Assembly (NCBI GenBank): GCA_946221915.1
Contig: CAMIKG010000003.1
Coordinates: forward strand, 115,972 to 179,971
Source of the DNA: an uncultured Erwinia sp.
GTDB lineage: Bacteria > Pseudomonadota > Gammaproteobacteria > Enterobacterales > Enterobacteriaceae
Direction: 5' to 3'
DNA: 64,000 nt
This document shows, in pieces, positions 1 through 8,787 of this stretch. The translations under genes were made by a program, and so were the position numbers. Each line of letters begins with the position of its first letter. Position 1 is the stretch's first letter. A model generated the notes under the pieces. That model was not told the DNA's origin, ran no database searches, and saw only the letters and a list, made by a program, of their open reading frames with translations.

Positions 1-259
1 CCGCATCAAGCAGCGCCCAGATTAACGTGCCAGCGAAAACCAGAATAAACAGCACCACCGCAGAGGATTTGCGACGGAAGAACTGAATCGCCGCCAGCAC
101 GGTCACGATACCGGCAATAACGAAATACCAGCTGCCGCCGAGAGAGGCCAGTTTGCCTCCCCCAATGACGAAGAACAGACCGGTGGCAAGCAGCACCAGT
201 CCGAACAGCACGGAGAGGATGCTCAACCCTTTGCAGGGACGAGCGGAATTATTTGCCAT
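1..259 (-). CDS. gcd: Quinoprotein glucose dehydrogenase, N-terminal part (cut by window edge)
   Basis: The minus strand reads open from an ATG at 259 to the window edge and gives the first 86 residues of a membrane protein. They hold about three hydrophobic helices and the segment FFVIGGG...GGSWYFVIAG, typical of the N-terminal membrane anchor of PQQ-dependent glucose dehydrogenases; E. coli Gcd has IGGGWLVAIGGSWYYPIAG at the same place. The family oxidises glucose to gluconolactone at the periplasmic face and passes electrons to ubiquinone. AGGAG lies 9 bases before the ATG. The PQQ propeller domain is outside the window, so a quinate/shikimate-type relative is not fully excluded. It would supply substrate to the two gluconate-type dehydrogenase operons further right. 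Confidence 0.8.
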   Translation of the reverse strand, partial: MANNSARPCKGLSILSVLFGLVLLATGLFFVIGGGKLASLGGSWYFVIAGIVTVLAAIQFFRRKSSAVVLFILVFAGTLIWALLDA

Positions 260-910
260 AACACAAACTCCTGAAGAAATAAAACGCCCCTGACCGCATA
301 TTCACCTCTTTCGGCCACGGGAAAACCCGCCATGCCTGCGGCTGGAAACTGTTTTGTAGCGGCTTTCTTTAGCATTGAGGATACAGAACAAAGCCCGTTC
401 TGCCACGGTTGTGCAGGATGCATTCCTGGTGAAATAAGGTGCTCCTGACCGATGGCGCCCAAATTGTACCATTTGATACATTAAAAAGTGAATATTGATA
501 ACGCAAAACTCACTGGGCGATAGCATTTTTGCTACAACTCAGGCGCGGATGAGAGTTAACTCCACAGATTGTGTTTTATTTGCACTAAAAGCGTAGCAAA
601 AAATAGCCACGTCACCCGTTACGCTGTGTTTATTTTTTGAGCGATGACAGAGAATAAAAATTGTGCGTTATTTCGCACAAGGTACGGCAGGGAAATAAAA
701 AGCCCCGCACTGTGCGGTTATTATCCGTAGTACGGGCAGAGAGGTTTATCAGGTCGATTTACGCGCCAGCAGGATGGCGGAAAGGATAAAATAACAGGGA
801 TCGTTGAGGCCTTTATTTCATCCCATGGCGATTAAATCGTTCCTGCCTTGATACTGATCCTGCTAAGTGCTAAAACGTGCCCCTTCATAAAAACAACACA
901 GGGGTACGAC
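260..910. promoter_or_regulatory. Divergent gcd/pheP control region with an inverted repeat
   Basis: About 650 bases separate the divergent gcd and pheP starts and no convincing gene lies there. At 661-680 the arms TTGTGCG and CGCACAA flank a 6-base spacer, a perfect 7-base dyad that could be a regulator site. A second short hairpin, CCGCAC/TGCGG, lies near 704-716. The TTGTGC half-site is also found in a perfect palindrome before the second dehydrogenase operon at 23640. No regulator can be named from sequence alone. Confidence 0.4.
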
Positions 911-2305
911 GTGAAAAACGCGTCAACCGTTCCTGCTGCATCCGGGCAGGACACTTCACCAGGTAATGGACAGGCATTACATCGTGGGCTGAAAAATCGT
1001 CATATTCAGCTGATTGCGCTGGGCGGCGCGATTGGCACCGGTCTGTTTCTTGGCATTGGCCCGGCGATTCAGATGGCGGGTCCGGCGGTATTACTGGGCT
1101 ATGCGATTGCCGGCATTATCGCTTTCCTGATTATGCGTCAGCTGGGTGAGATGGTGGTGGAAGAGCCGGTGTCCGGTTCCTTTGCCCATTTTGCCTATAA
1201 ATACTGGGGACCGTTCGCCGGTTTCCTCTCCGGCTGGAACTACTGGGTGATGTTTGTGCTGGTCGGCATGGCGGAGCTGACCGCTGCGGGCATCTATATG
1301 CAGTACTGGTTCCCGGATGTGCCGACCTGGATGTGGGCGGCGCTGTTCTTTGTCGTCATTAATGCCGCGAACATGGTGAATGTACGCCTGTATGGCGAAA
1401 TGGAGTTCTGGTTTGCGCTGATTAAGGTGCTGGCGATTATCGGCATGATTGGCTTTGGCCTGTGGCTGCTGTTTTCCGGTCATGGCGGCGAGCGCGCCAG
1501 CATTGATAACCTGTGGCAGCATGGCGGCTTCCTCGCTACCGGCTGGCATGGGCTGATTCTGGCGCTGGCAGTGATTATGTTCTCCTTTGGCGGGCTGGAG
1601 CTGATTGGTATTACCGCAGCGGAAGCCGATTCACCGCATACCACCATTCCGAAAGCCGTTAACCAGGTGGTGTACCGTATTCTGCTGTTCTATATCGGTT
1701 CGCTGGTGGTGCTGCTGTCGCTGTATCCCTGGCTGGAAATCAAATCCAGCAGCAGCCCGTTTGTGATGATTTTCCACGATCTGAACAGCAATATGGTGGC
1801 CTCGGCGCTGAACTTTGTCATTCTGGTGGCTTCACTGTCGGTATATAACAGCGGCGTTTACTCTAACAGCCGCATGCTGTTTGGCCTGTCACAGCAGGGC
1901 AATGCGCCTGCATTTCTGACGCGTGTCAGCCGTCGCGGCGTACCGCTGAATTCCCTGCTGCTGTCCGGCGCGATCACCTCGCTGGTGGTGCTGATCAACT
2001 ATCTGCTGCCGCAAAAAGCGTTTGGTCTGCTGATGGCGCTGGTGGTGGCGACGCTGCTGCTGAACTGGATTATGATTTGCCTGGCGCACCTGAAGTTCCG
2101 CGCGGCGATGCGCCGCCAGGGCCGCGTGACGCGCTTTAAGGCGCTGCTGTACCCGGCGGGCAACTATCTCTGTATCGCCTTTTTGATGCTGATTCTGGTG
2201 CTGATGTGCACCATGGAAGAGATGCGTACTTCGGCGTTACTGCTGCCGGTATGGATTGTGTTGCTGTTTGTCGCGTTTAAGTTACTGCGTCGTAAGAAAA
2301 ACTAA
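911..2305 (+). CDS. pheP: Phenylalanine-specific permease PheP
   Basis: This 464-residue protein belongs to the amino acid-polyamine-organocation family and is very close to E. coli PheP along its length, starting with the same residues, MKNASTV. PheP imports phenylalanine through the inner membrane by proton symport. About twelve hydrophobic helices are visible; the first holds the family signature GGAIGTGLFLGIGP and is followed by the conserved stretch RQLGEMVVEEPVSGSF. The start chosen is GTG at 911 with AGGGG upstream; an in-frame ATG at 848 would add 21 residues that E. coli PheP does not have. As in E. coli, ybdG follows convergently. Confidence 0.95.
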   Translation: MKNASTVPAASGQDTSPGNGQALHRGLKNRHIQLIALGGAIGTGLFLGIGPAIQMAGPAVLLGYAIAGIIAFLIMRQLGEMVVEEPVSGSFAHFAYKYWGPFAGFLSGWNYWVMFVLVGMAELTAAGIYMQYWFPDVPTWMWAALFFVVINAANMVNVRLYGEMEFWFALIKVLAIIGMIGFGLWLLFSGHGGERASIDNLWQHGGFLATGWHGLILALAVIMFSFGGLELIGITAAEADSPHTTIPKAVNQVVYRILLFYIGSLVVLLSLYPWLEIKSSSSPFVMIFHDLNSNMVASALNFVILVASLSVYNSGVYSNSRMLFGLSQQGNAPAFLTRVSRRGVPLNSLLLSGAITSLVVLINYLLPQKAFGLLMALVVATLLLNWIMICLAHLKFRAAMRRQGRVTRFKALLYPAGNYLCIAFLMLILVLMCTMEEMRTSALLLPVWIVLLFVAFKLLRRKKN

Positions 2306-2320
2306 ACGGCACAGCAACGT

Positions 2321-2346
2321 CTCCTCCCTGCAGGCTCAGGGAGGAG
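2321..2346. terminator. Hairpin between convergent pheP and ybdG
   Basis: CTCCTCCCTG and CAGGGAGGAG pair perfectly over 10 bases with a 6-base loop, 15 bases after pheP and just before the ybdG stop codon. It probably ends transcription from both sides. There is no long T-run, so its strength is uncertain. Confidence 0.6.
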
Positions 2347-2352
2347 AATCCG

Positions 2353-3600
2353 TCAGGCGCTTTTCATCATGGTCGCCAGGGCGCGAATATCACTGCCGCC
2401 AGGTGACTGGTATACCTTCAGACCAAACTCTTCCACCACGGCGAAAATATGGTCGAAAATATCCGCCTGAATCGCCTCGTACTCCAGCCAGACGACCGTA
2501 TTGGTAAACGCATAAATCTCCAGCGGTAAGCCCGTTGCGTCAGGCGCGAGCTGGCGCACCATCATGGTCATATCGTTGCGCAGACGTGGATGGTTACGTA
2601 AATACTCATTCAGATAGGCGCGGAAGGTACCAATATTGGTCATCTTACGGCGGTTCAGCACCGACGCCCCGGCATCAGACTGCTGATTCCACTGATCGAT
2701 TTCCTGATAGCGCGTATCAAGATAGGGCTTTAACAGGCGCGCCTGCAGCAGGCGCTGATACTCATCATCAGAAAGGAAGTGAATGCTGGTGGTATCGATG
2801 CTGATGCTGCGTTTAATGCGTCGCCCGCCCGAGGCGGACATACCGCTCCAGTTTTTAAACGCGTCGGAGACCAGCGAATAAGTGGGTATGGTGGTAATGG
2901 TGTTATCCCAGTTACGCACTTTGACGGTGGTCAGGCCAATATCGGTCACCGCACCGTCGGCGCCAAATTTAGGCATCTCCAGCCAGTCGCCGATGCGCAG
3001 CATATCATTGGCGGAGAGCTGGATGCCGGCCACCAGACCGAGGATCGGATCTTTAAACACCAGCATCAGCACCGCCGCCATCGCGCCAAGGCCGCTGATC
3101 AGAATCGCCGGTGACTGACCAATTAACAGCGAGATAATCAAAATAGCGATAACAATCGCGCTAATCAGTTTGATCCCCTGAAATATCCCTTTCAGCGGCA
3201 GTTGTGTGGCAATGGCGAATTTGCCCGATAAACCGTAAATGACATCCAGCAGTGAAAAGAACGACAGCAGAGCATAAATCATCACCCACAGCTGGGCGCA
3301 GGTCACCAGTATCGCCGCCGCCTCGCTCTCCTTATTAAGCCAGAGCACGGCCTGCACATTGACGATGATCCCCTGCAACACAAAGGCGAGGCGATGGAAC
3401 AGTTTGTTCTGCGTGATGATTTGCAGCCACAGATGGGAACTGGCCTGCGCGCGTTTTTCAAAGGTGCGCAGCACAACGCTGTGCAGGATGAAATGCACCA
3501 CAATCGCGGTGAGAAAAATAATACTGAAAATAATAATCAGAGAGGTCGTGTAGTCTGGCTCGATACCATAACGTCTGAGTAGAGTGCCCAGTTCCTGCAT
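2353..3600 (-). CDS. ybdG: Miniconductance mechanosensitive channel YbdG
   Basis: The 415-residue product matches E. coli YbdG closely, including QLPLKGIFQGIKLI, the pore-helix stretch SGLGAMAAVLMLVFKDPILG and the MscS-type beta domain with DWLEMPK and VRNWDNTITTIPTY. It is an inner-membrane MscS-family channel with small conductance that contributes to survival of mild osmotic downshock. Five hydrophobic segments lie in residues 15-190; the C-terminal third is cytoplasmic and carries YbdG-specific sequence (GRRIKRSISID). The ATG at 3600 has AGGAGAC just upstream. The pheP-ybdG pairing is the same as in E. coli. Confidence 0.93.
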   Translation of the reverse strand: MQELGTLLRRYGIEPDYTTSLIIIFSIIFLTAIVVHFILHSVVLRTFEKRAQASSHLWLQIITQNKLFHRLAFVLQGIIVNVQAVLWLNKESEAAAILVTCAQLWVMIYALLSFFSLLDVIYGLSGKFAIATQLPLKGIFQGIKLISAIVIAILIISLLIGQSPAILISGLGAMAAVLMLVFKDPILGLVAGIQLSANDMLRIGDWLEMPKFGADGAVTDIGLTTVKVRNWDNTITTIPTYSLVSDAFKNWSGMSASGGRRIKRSISIDTTSIHFLSDDEYQRLLQARLLKPYLDTRYQEIDQWNQQSDAGASVLNRRKMTNIGTFRAYLNEYLRNHPRLRNDMTMMVRQLAPDATGLPLEIYAFTNTVVWLEYEAIQADIFDHIFAVVEEFGLKVYQSPGGSDIRALATMMKSA

Positions 3601-3684
3601 AAAGTCTCCTTAATTAGCAAGAGACTATGATGGCTTGCGAAGCCTGGGGATGCAAATGCCGTGGTGTGGGTTAGAAGGGGAGAG

Positions 3685-3714
3685 GTTCCGGCATCTGGCG
3701 TCAGACACCGGAAC
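3685..3714 (-). terminator. Hairpin after the chemoreceptor gene
   Basis: GTTCCGG and CCGGAAC pair over 7 bases around a 16-base loop, 12 bases beyond the stop codon of the chemoreceptor. No T-run follows on the minus strand, so this is only a candidate terminator. Confidence 0.35.
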
Positions 3715-3725
3715 GGGAGGAGCGA

Positions 3726-5345
3726 TTAACGTGCGTTCAGCAGCGCAATATCCTGGGAGTAGCCAGAGACATCACGATCCAGCAGCAGGTTATCGCGTTC
3801 AACCTGGAAGCGGGTCACCGACTGCTGCAGATTGAGCACCTGCTGCTGCAGTGAGCTGGCAGCGGTGGCGACTTCAGAAACCAGCGAGGCGTTCTGCTGC
3901 GTCACACCGTCCATCTGATTAATGGCGATATTGATCTGCGAAATGCCGCGGGTCTGTTCACCGGACGCCAGCATCACTTCATCCATAATATCGACCACTT
4001 TTTTCACATCCTGCTGCGCTTCATCCATGGTGTTACCGGCGACTTCCACCAGGCCCGCGCCTTTTTCGATGCGACTGAGTGAGGCATCGATCACCGAGCT
4101 GATCTCTTTCGCCGCCGTGGCGCTGCGCTGGGCAAGGGTACGCACTTCGGACGCCACCACCGCAAAGCCTTTACCGTACTGACCGGCACGCGCCGACTCG
4201 ACCGCAGCATTCAGCGCCAGCAGGTTAGTCTGGAAGGCGATGCCATCGATCACACCCACAATGTCACCAATTTTTGACGCGCCTTCTTTAATAGAGCGCA
4301 TGGTGTCGATCACTTCGGCGACCAGGTGGCTGCCGCGTGACACGGTGCCGGACGCCTGTTGCGCCAGCTGGTTAGCTTTGCGCGTGTTGTCTTCGTTGTT
4401 TTTCACCGTCGCCATAATCTGCTCCATGCTTGACGCGGTTTCATCCAGCGAGGCGGCCTGCTGTTCGGTACGGCTGGAGAGGTCGATATTGCCCGAGGCA
4501 ATCTCTTCCACGCCGGTGCTGATGGCGTCAGTCCCGCCGCGCACCACCAGCACCATATTTTCCAGGCCATCACGCATGCGCTGTACGGCGGCAAACAGCT
4601 GCGCCATCTCATTTTTGCCGCTGATATCAATTTTCGCGCGCAGATCGCCTTCCGCAATGCGGTCAAACACACCAATCGCCTGGTTCAGCGGACGTACCAC
4701 CAGTTTGGTCATCACCATCCATGCCAGTGCAGCCAGCGCCAGGGCGAATACAATCGCCGTGACCAGAGTGTACTGCATATGGGTCACGCGCTGGTTAGAG
4801 TCCGCCCACGCCTGATCGATGCTTTTCAGCTTGAACGCCACCAGTGCCTTCGATGCTTTATCAAACGCAGCATATAAGGCCGTGGATTTGCCCGCACGCT
4901 GACGGTATTCATCCAGGCTGCCAGCCTGCAGCGCGGCGACACCCGGTTCGATAAACTCTTTCATCAGGGTGGCGCGGCTTGAGGCCATCTCGCCGGAAAT
5001 CACTTTTTCTTCTTCGGTCTGCGGATACTGCAGATATTCCTGCCATTTGCCATTCGCGCCATCAATTTTGCCACGGGCGCGTTCCAGCGCGACTTTGGCC
5101 TTCTCAATATCACCGCTGCCCATCAGGGACTCATACAGACGTAAATCCAGGCGGGCGCGCAGTAATAATTCAGAACTGTCATTCAGCGCCACCAGACCCG
5201 GCAGCACTTCGTTATCGACACGGGCGAATGATTTATCGCCCGACTGCACGGCGAATAATCCCAGCACGCCAACGAACAGTAATAATGCGGTTAATAAAAA
5301 AATCATGGAGCTGAGTGCGGTACGAATCTTTATTTTACGAAACAT
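3726..5345 (-). CDS. Methyl-accepting chemotaxis protein
   Basis: This 539-residue chemoreceptor has the Tar/Tsr layout: transmembrane helix 1 near residues 11-33, a four-helix-bundle periplasmic sensor to about 190, transmembrane helix 2 near 193-213, a HAMP domain to about 265, and a coiled-coil signalling domain. The highly conserved hairpin tip, GVIDGIAFQTNLLALNAA through VVASEVRTLAQRS, spans residues 364-408 and would contact CheA and CheW. The C-terminus ends LLNAR and lacks the NWETF-type pentapeptide that tethers CheR and CheB, so it is probably a low-abundance receptor that relies on others for adaptation. AGGGAAT precedes the ATG. The ligand cannot be read from the sequence. Confidence 0.93.
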   Translation of the reverse strand: MFRKIKIRTALSSMIFLLTALLLFVGVLGLFAVQSGDKSFARVDNEVLPGLVALNDSSELLLRARLDLRLYESLMGSGDIEKAKVALERARGKIDGANGKWQEYLQYPQTEEEKVISGEMASSRATLMKEFIEPGVAALQAGSLDEYRQRAGKSTALYAAFDKASKALVAFKLKSIDQAWADSNQRVTHMQYTLVTAIVFALALAALAWMVMTKLVVRPLNQAIGVFDRIAEGDLRAKIDISGKNEMAQLFAAVQRMRDGLENMVLVVRGGTDAISTGVEEIASGNIDLSSRTEQQAASLDETASSMEQIMATVKNNEDNTRKANQLAQQASGTVSRGSHLVAEVIDTMRSIKEGASKIGDIVGVIDGIAFQTNLLALNAAVESARAGQYGKGFAVVASEVRTLAQRSATAAKEISSVIDASLSRIEKGAGLVEVAGNTMDEAQQDVKKVVDIMDEVMLASGEQTRGISQINIAINQMDGVTQQNASLVSEVATAASSLQQQVLNLQQSVTRFQVERDNLLLDRDVSGYSQDIALLNAR

Positions 5346-5453
5346 AGCGTATTCCCTGTTGCCAGTTGCTAAAAAAGAGTAAGCGCTGACTCTGCAGCGA
5401 GAGCCTGATAGCGATTCAGTTTTTAACCATTAAAAATAAAGCGAAGAGAGAAA

Positions 5454-5484
5454 GACCGGCAGTAAGTGATTCTTATTGCCGGTC
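5454..5484 (-). terminator. Terminator of the alpha/beta hydrolase gene
   Basis: GACCGGCAGTAAG and CTTATTGCCGGTC form a 13-base stem with one G-T wobble and a 5-base loop, 18 bases beyond the hydrolase stop codon. On the minus strand the stem is followed by TTTCTCTCTTC, a pyrimidine-rich tail that fits an intrinsic terminator. Confidence 0.7.
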
Positions 5485-5502
5485 GGGGTAATAACTTATT
5501 TT

Positions 5503-6564
5503 TTATTTACTGGTGTTGGCCAAAAAGGCCTGCAATTTTTCTTTATAGAATCTGGCGGACATCATCGTGCCGTGACCGCTGGTTTCTTTACTGGCCGGAA
5601 TCAAAAACAGTTCTGCTTGTTTCAATTTTTTCAGATCGCTTTCCAGCGTGCTGATTTCCACCGGGTTACGCTCGTCATCGGCAGAATTAATGACCAGCAG
5701 TGGCGCTTTGATGTTAGTTAATTGCGGTGCGGCATTATAATTTGCCGATGAACCCCAGATATAAATAAAATCGTTGGCATCGCTGGTCAGCGGCGCGGCA
5801 AGGCGGGCGTCGATCAGTTTATCGGCCTGCTCACGGGTGGGGGCTTTGCTCTGATAAGCCTGGGTGCCGCCGGTGGTGGCGATGCTGAACATGGTGCTGG
5901 CATATTTCAATGATGGAGGCTGCTGGCGATAATTGCCATTATCCCAGGCCGGATCGTTTTTAATCGATTCGATTAACATCCGGCGCATCATCCAGTTACG
6001 GCCGGATAATTCATTGGGTTGCGATGCCATCGGCACCAGCGCATCCATCATCGTCGGGTATTTTTCACCCCAGATCCAGGTTTGCATCCCGCCCATGGAA
6101 TAACCTATCACCAGACGCAGATGGTTAATCCCCAGACCTTCTTTGAGTAAACGATATTGTGCCTGCACCATATCATTATAATCAAATGTCGGGAATTTCA
6201 TACGCAGGCCATCGGAAGGTTTGGATGATTTTCCTGAACCAATACTTTCCGGCATAATAATAAAATATTTGCTGCTGTCGAGTGGCTGTCCCGGGCCAAA
6301 TAATTCGCCACCAAATCCTTTGGCTAATAATGCGCTAATCGGCTGGTTAGTGCCGTGCAGCAATAATACGGCTGGCTTGCTGCGATCGCCAAGGGTGTAG
6401 TAATGAATACGCAGATCTTTCAGTTTTTCGCCATTGCTGAAGCTGAACTCTGGAGCAATCCAGTTCCCTTCCTGCGGCTGGGGAGTGGCATTCTCTGCAT
6501 GCGTCATTGGTGACACAATTAACAGAAAACAGCCCATCAGCCCTGATACTATATGCTTAGCCAT
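5503..6564 (-). CDS. Secreted alpha/beta hydrolase, MetX-like fold
   Basis: The 353-residue protein starts with a signal peptide (hydrophobic core about residues 8-18, likely cut after THA at 22), so it should act in the periplasm or outside. The rest is an alpha/beta hydrolase of the homoserine acetyltransferase-like type: LLLHGTNQP near 68-76, nucleophile elbow GYSMGG with Ser156, acid in SADDERN near Asp296/297 and His331 in SGHGTM. All three catalytic positions are present, so an active esterase or acyltransferase is likely. The substrate is unknown. The gene is AT-richer than its neighbours. It stands alone with its own terminator and a 485-base upstream gap, so the context gives no clue to its role. 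Confidence 0.8.
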   Translation of the reverse strand: MAKHIVSGLMGCFLLIVSPMTHAENATPQPQEGNWIAPEFSFSNGEKLKDLRIHYYTLGDRSKPAVLLLHGTNQPISALLAKGFGGELFGPGQPLDSSKYFIIMPESIGSGKSSKPSDGLRMKFPTFDYNDMVQAQYRLLKEGLGINHLRLVIGYSMGGMQTWIWGEKYPTMMDALVPMASQPNELSGRNWMMRRMLIESIKNDPAWDNGNYRQQPPSLKYASTMFSIATTGGTQAYQSKAPTREQADKLIDARLAAPLTSDANDFIYIWGSSANYNAAPQLTNIKAPLLVINSADDERNPVEISTLESDLKKLKQAELFLIPASKETSGHGTMMSARFYKEKLQAFLANTSK

Positions 6565-7049
6565 AAGACAACTCGTTGCTCGTCACGGAGTATTGGAGCA
6601 GCGATGTTAATGTTGATTAAGAAAAATCCCAAAGAACATTAACGGGCGTAATTATAAAAAGATATTATCTGCTGAGCGTTGTGATTATGGCAAAATATTC
6701 TGTATAAGGTTTCACATACGATGACATATCCCGGATTTGCTTTTTTTTTGCTTTATGCGAAATGGTTTCGGGACTAAATAATCTATTCGTAATATCGTTG
6801 TCATATACTTAACTCAAATGTGGTGAAATAACCAGCGATATTGCTGCTGGTTTGAATCTTTCATTAAAAGTTTTTAAACTGTGACCGATTAATATCTCAG
6901 CAATAGCGCACTGTGGCGCGGCATTAACGTGACCCGGATGCGCAATAAAACTAAAAAATTTTCAGCAGCGATGCTGTGAGCAGGCCAGTGTGCCGCTCGC
7001 CTTGTGACTTTTACCGACACCAACACCTGGGAACAGGAACGCCTGATTT
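6565..7049. other. Gene-free, AT-rich gap
   Basis: About 485 bases separate the divergent hydrolase and GGDEF genes. No plausible coding frame was found. AACCAGC and GCTGGTT pair at 6830-6852 and are followed by TGAATCTTTC, which could be a weak terminator or the end of a small RNA, but nothing else supports that. Promoters for both genes must lie here; none could be assigned with confidence. Confidence 0.4.
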
Positions 7050-8090
7050 ATGACTGAACATGTGATTGAGCGCATCTCTGAGGCGCTCGGATCGGAAAAA
7101 ACGCTTGAGGGGTTTGTTCGCCAGTTGCTGGAAATGCTCGAGCTGGTGACCGATATGGAATCCACTTACCTGACGCGAATTGATGCGCAGGGTATTCAGC
7201 AGCAAATTCTCTATTCACGTAACAGCAAGCAGATGCAGATCCCTGAAGGACTGTCAGTGCCATGGCAGGACACGCTGTGTAAGCGCGCAATGGATTCCGG
7301 GCAACGCTATACCTGTGATGTGGCGGGAGTGTGGGGCGATTCTGAAGCAGCGAAAACGCTGGGGATCACCACCTACGTCAGCACCCCGGTGACGCTGGGA
7401 GATGGTCAGCTGTACGGCACTCTGTGCGCCGCCAGTTCACAAAGCCGCGAGCTGTCCGCGCGTGCGGAACAGGTATTGCAGCTGTTTGCCGAGCTGATCG
7501 CGCAATATATCCGTAAAGAGCAGCTGCTGGAACAGTTGCAGGAAGCCAACGCCGCCTTACGCGCCGTGAGTTTCACCGATGAGTTAACCGGCCTGCCTAA
7601 CCGCCGTTCCGTCTTTGAACAACTGCCATTGCTGTTCAATCGTGCAAAGCGTGAGTCGCGCTCTGTGCTGATTGCCTTTGCCGATCTCGATGGTTTTAAG
7701 CAGATTAACGATCGCTACGGCCATAAAACCGGCGATGCGTTTCTGTTTGCGGTGGGGCAGCGTCTGCAGCAGGAGGTCACGGCGGATGAAGTGCTGGGCC
7801 GTCTCGGTGGTGATGAATTTATCGTTGCCTGCGTGGGGCCGGATATCTGCCAGGATACGCAGTCCGATCGACTGGCATTTCAGCAGCGGCTGGCGCAGGT
7901 GCTGAAAGGCAAATACGATTTGCATAGCTGCTTTATTGATTACCCGGGCGCCAGCGTGGGGGTGATTGCCGTCGATCCTGCCTTCTCGTCACCCGATGTG
8001 GCGGTACGCGATGCCGATGCAGCGATGTATGAGGAAAAACGGCAGCGTAAGCTGAGGCAGCAAGGACAAGTACATAGTCGCAGTTTGTAA
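7050..8090 (+). CDS. GAF-GGDEF diguanylate cyclase
   Basis: The 346-residue protein has an N-terminal GAF domain (about 15-155) and a C-terminal GGDEF domain (about 172-340) with FTDELTGLPNRR, the metal-site stretch ADLDGFKQIND and the active-site motif GGDEF at 253-257. It should make cyclic di-GMP from two GTP. The usual product-inhibition site (RxxD, shortly before GGDEF) is replaced by TADE, so allosteric feedback is probably absent. No membrane segment is seen, so it is cytoplasmic; the GAF domain may sense a small molecule or redox state. The ATG at 7050 has only a weak ribosome site (AGGAACG, about 10 bases away). A small membrane protein gene starts 24 bases after it, probably in the same transcript. 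Confidence 0.9.
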   Translation: MTEHVIERISEALGSEKTLEGFVRQLLEMLELVTDMESTYLTRIDAQGIQQQILYSRNSKQMQIPEGLSVPWQDTLCKRAMDSGQRYTCDVAGVWGDSEAAKTLGITTYVSTPVTLGDGQLYGTLCAASSQSRELSARAEQVLQLFAELIAQYIRKEQLLEQLQEANAALRAVSFTDELTGLPNRRSVFEQLPLLFNRAKRESRSVLIAFADLDGFKQINDRYGHKTGDAFLFAVGQRLQQEVTADEVLGRLGGDEFIVACVGPDICQDTQSDRLAFQQRLAQVLKGKYDLHSCFIDYPGASVGVIAVDPAFSSPDVAVRDADAAMYEEKRQRKLRQQGQVHSRSL

Positions 8091-8114
8091 CAGCAAATCG
8101 CCACGGAGCTAAAT

Positions 8115-8762
8115 ATGATGCCTGAAAGGAAGCAGGTACTGCGTCAATATTATATAGAAGCCAAACGCTTTGTTTTTTCACTGCGTTTTGTTTATACGAT
8201 AATTATCTTAGGGATTGCCTTTCTGGTCTTCTGGTATATGGCGTGGGCATCGGCTCTGTCACGCCGTACGCTATTGATTAACTCTCTCCCTGAGCTCACT
8301 ATTTACCTTGCCAGCGCTGGCGTTGTCGGTTTTTGTTTCGCCCTGTGGGCCTTCCGTAAACGTCCGCAAAGCAATCCACTAAAATTACTCAAATTTATCG
8401 GCGAAAGATTTATCTTTGGCGCCTTTATAGGATTTTTTGTCCCACTTAACAGCTTCGATGTTTATGTCTATTTATTCCCGGCTAAAAAAGTCACGTATAT
8501 AGCTGAATACAGGCTCTCTTTTCCAGGACCACAATACGGAAAAAGTAAGCGTCAACGATGTGAAGCTGGCATATGGGTGAAAGATCCCTATACCAGCCGC
8601 TGGATTCATCTGTGTAGCTCTAAAGGGGAGGTGCATTTTGGTGGGGCCAGGCAGCGAGGTATGGATGATCTTAAAGTCACCGCGCGAGTCAATGCACTGG
8701 GAACCTACATAGAAAGTTACTATTTCACCTGGAAACCGCTGGCTGAAATTAGCAACCAGTGA
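8115..8762 (+). CDS. Membrane protein of unknown function
   Basis: I do not recognise this 215-residue protein. Three hydrophobic helices are visible at about 22-44, 58-79 and 95-113. The remaining 100 residues are soluble and polar, with FPGPQYGKSKRQRCEAGIW, a second cysteine in IHLCSSK and a possible beta-rich end. GGAG precedes the paired ATG codons at 8115. The gene is AT-richer than its neighbours and uses rarer codons such as ATA, hinting at transfer. It lies 24 bases downstream of the GGDEF gene on the same strand, so the two may be co-transcribed, though no cyclic di-GMP binding motif is seen. The convergent ABC ATPase gene ends 25 bases after it. Confidence 0.7.
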   Translation: MMPERKQVLRQYYIEAKRFVFSLRFVYTIIILGIAFLVFWYMAWASALSRRTLLINSLPELTIYLASAGVVGFCFALWAFRKRPQSNPLKLLKFIGERFIFGAFIGFFVPLNSFDVYVYLFPAKKVTYIAEYRLSFPGPQYGKSKRQRCEAGIWVKDPYTSRWIHLCSSKGEVHFGGARQRGMDDLKVTARVNALGTYIESYYFTWKPLAEISNQ

Positions 8763-8787
8763 TGCTTATTCCTGGTTGCTGATGGCT

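Noticed and set aside
720..800. Minus-strand open stretch reading like a membrane-protein C-terminus (PCYFILSAILLARKST then stop)
   Set aside because: It is only about 21 codons, has no start codon after the preceding stop, and I know no family it matches; probably chance.
6830..6860. Possible small-RNA terminator in the hydrolase/GGDEF gap
   Set aside because: The stem is only 7 bases, the T-run is broken, and no promoter or conserved RNA was found upstream.
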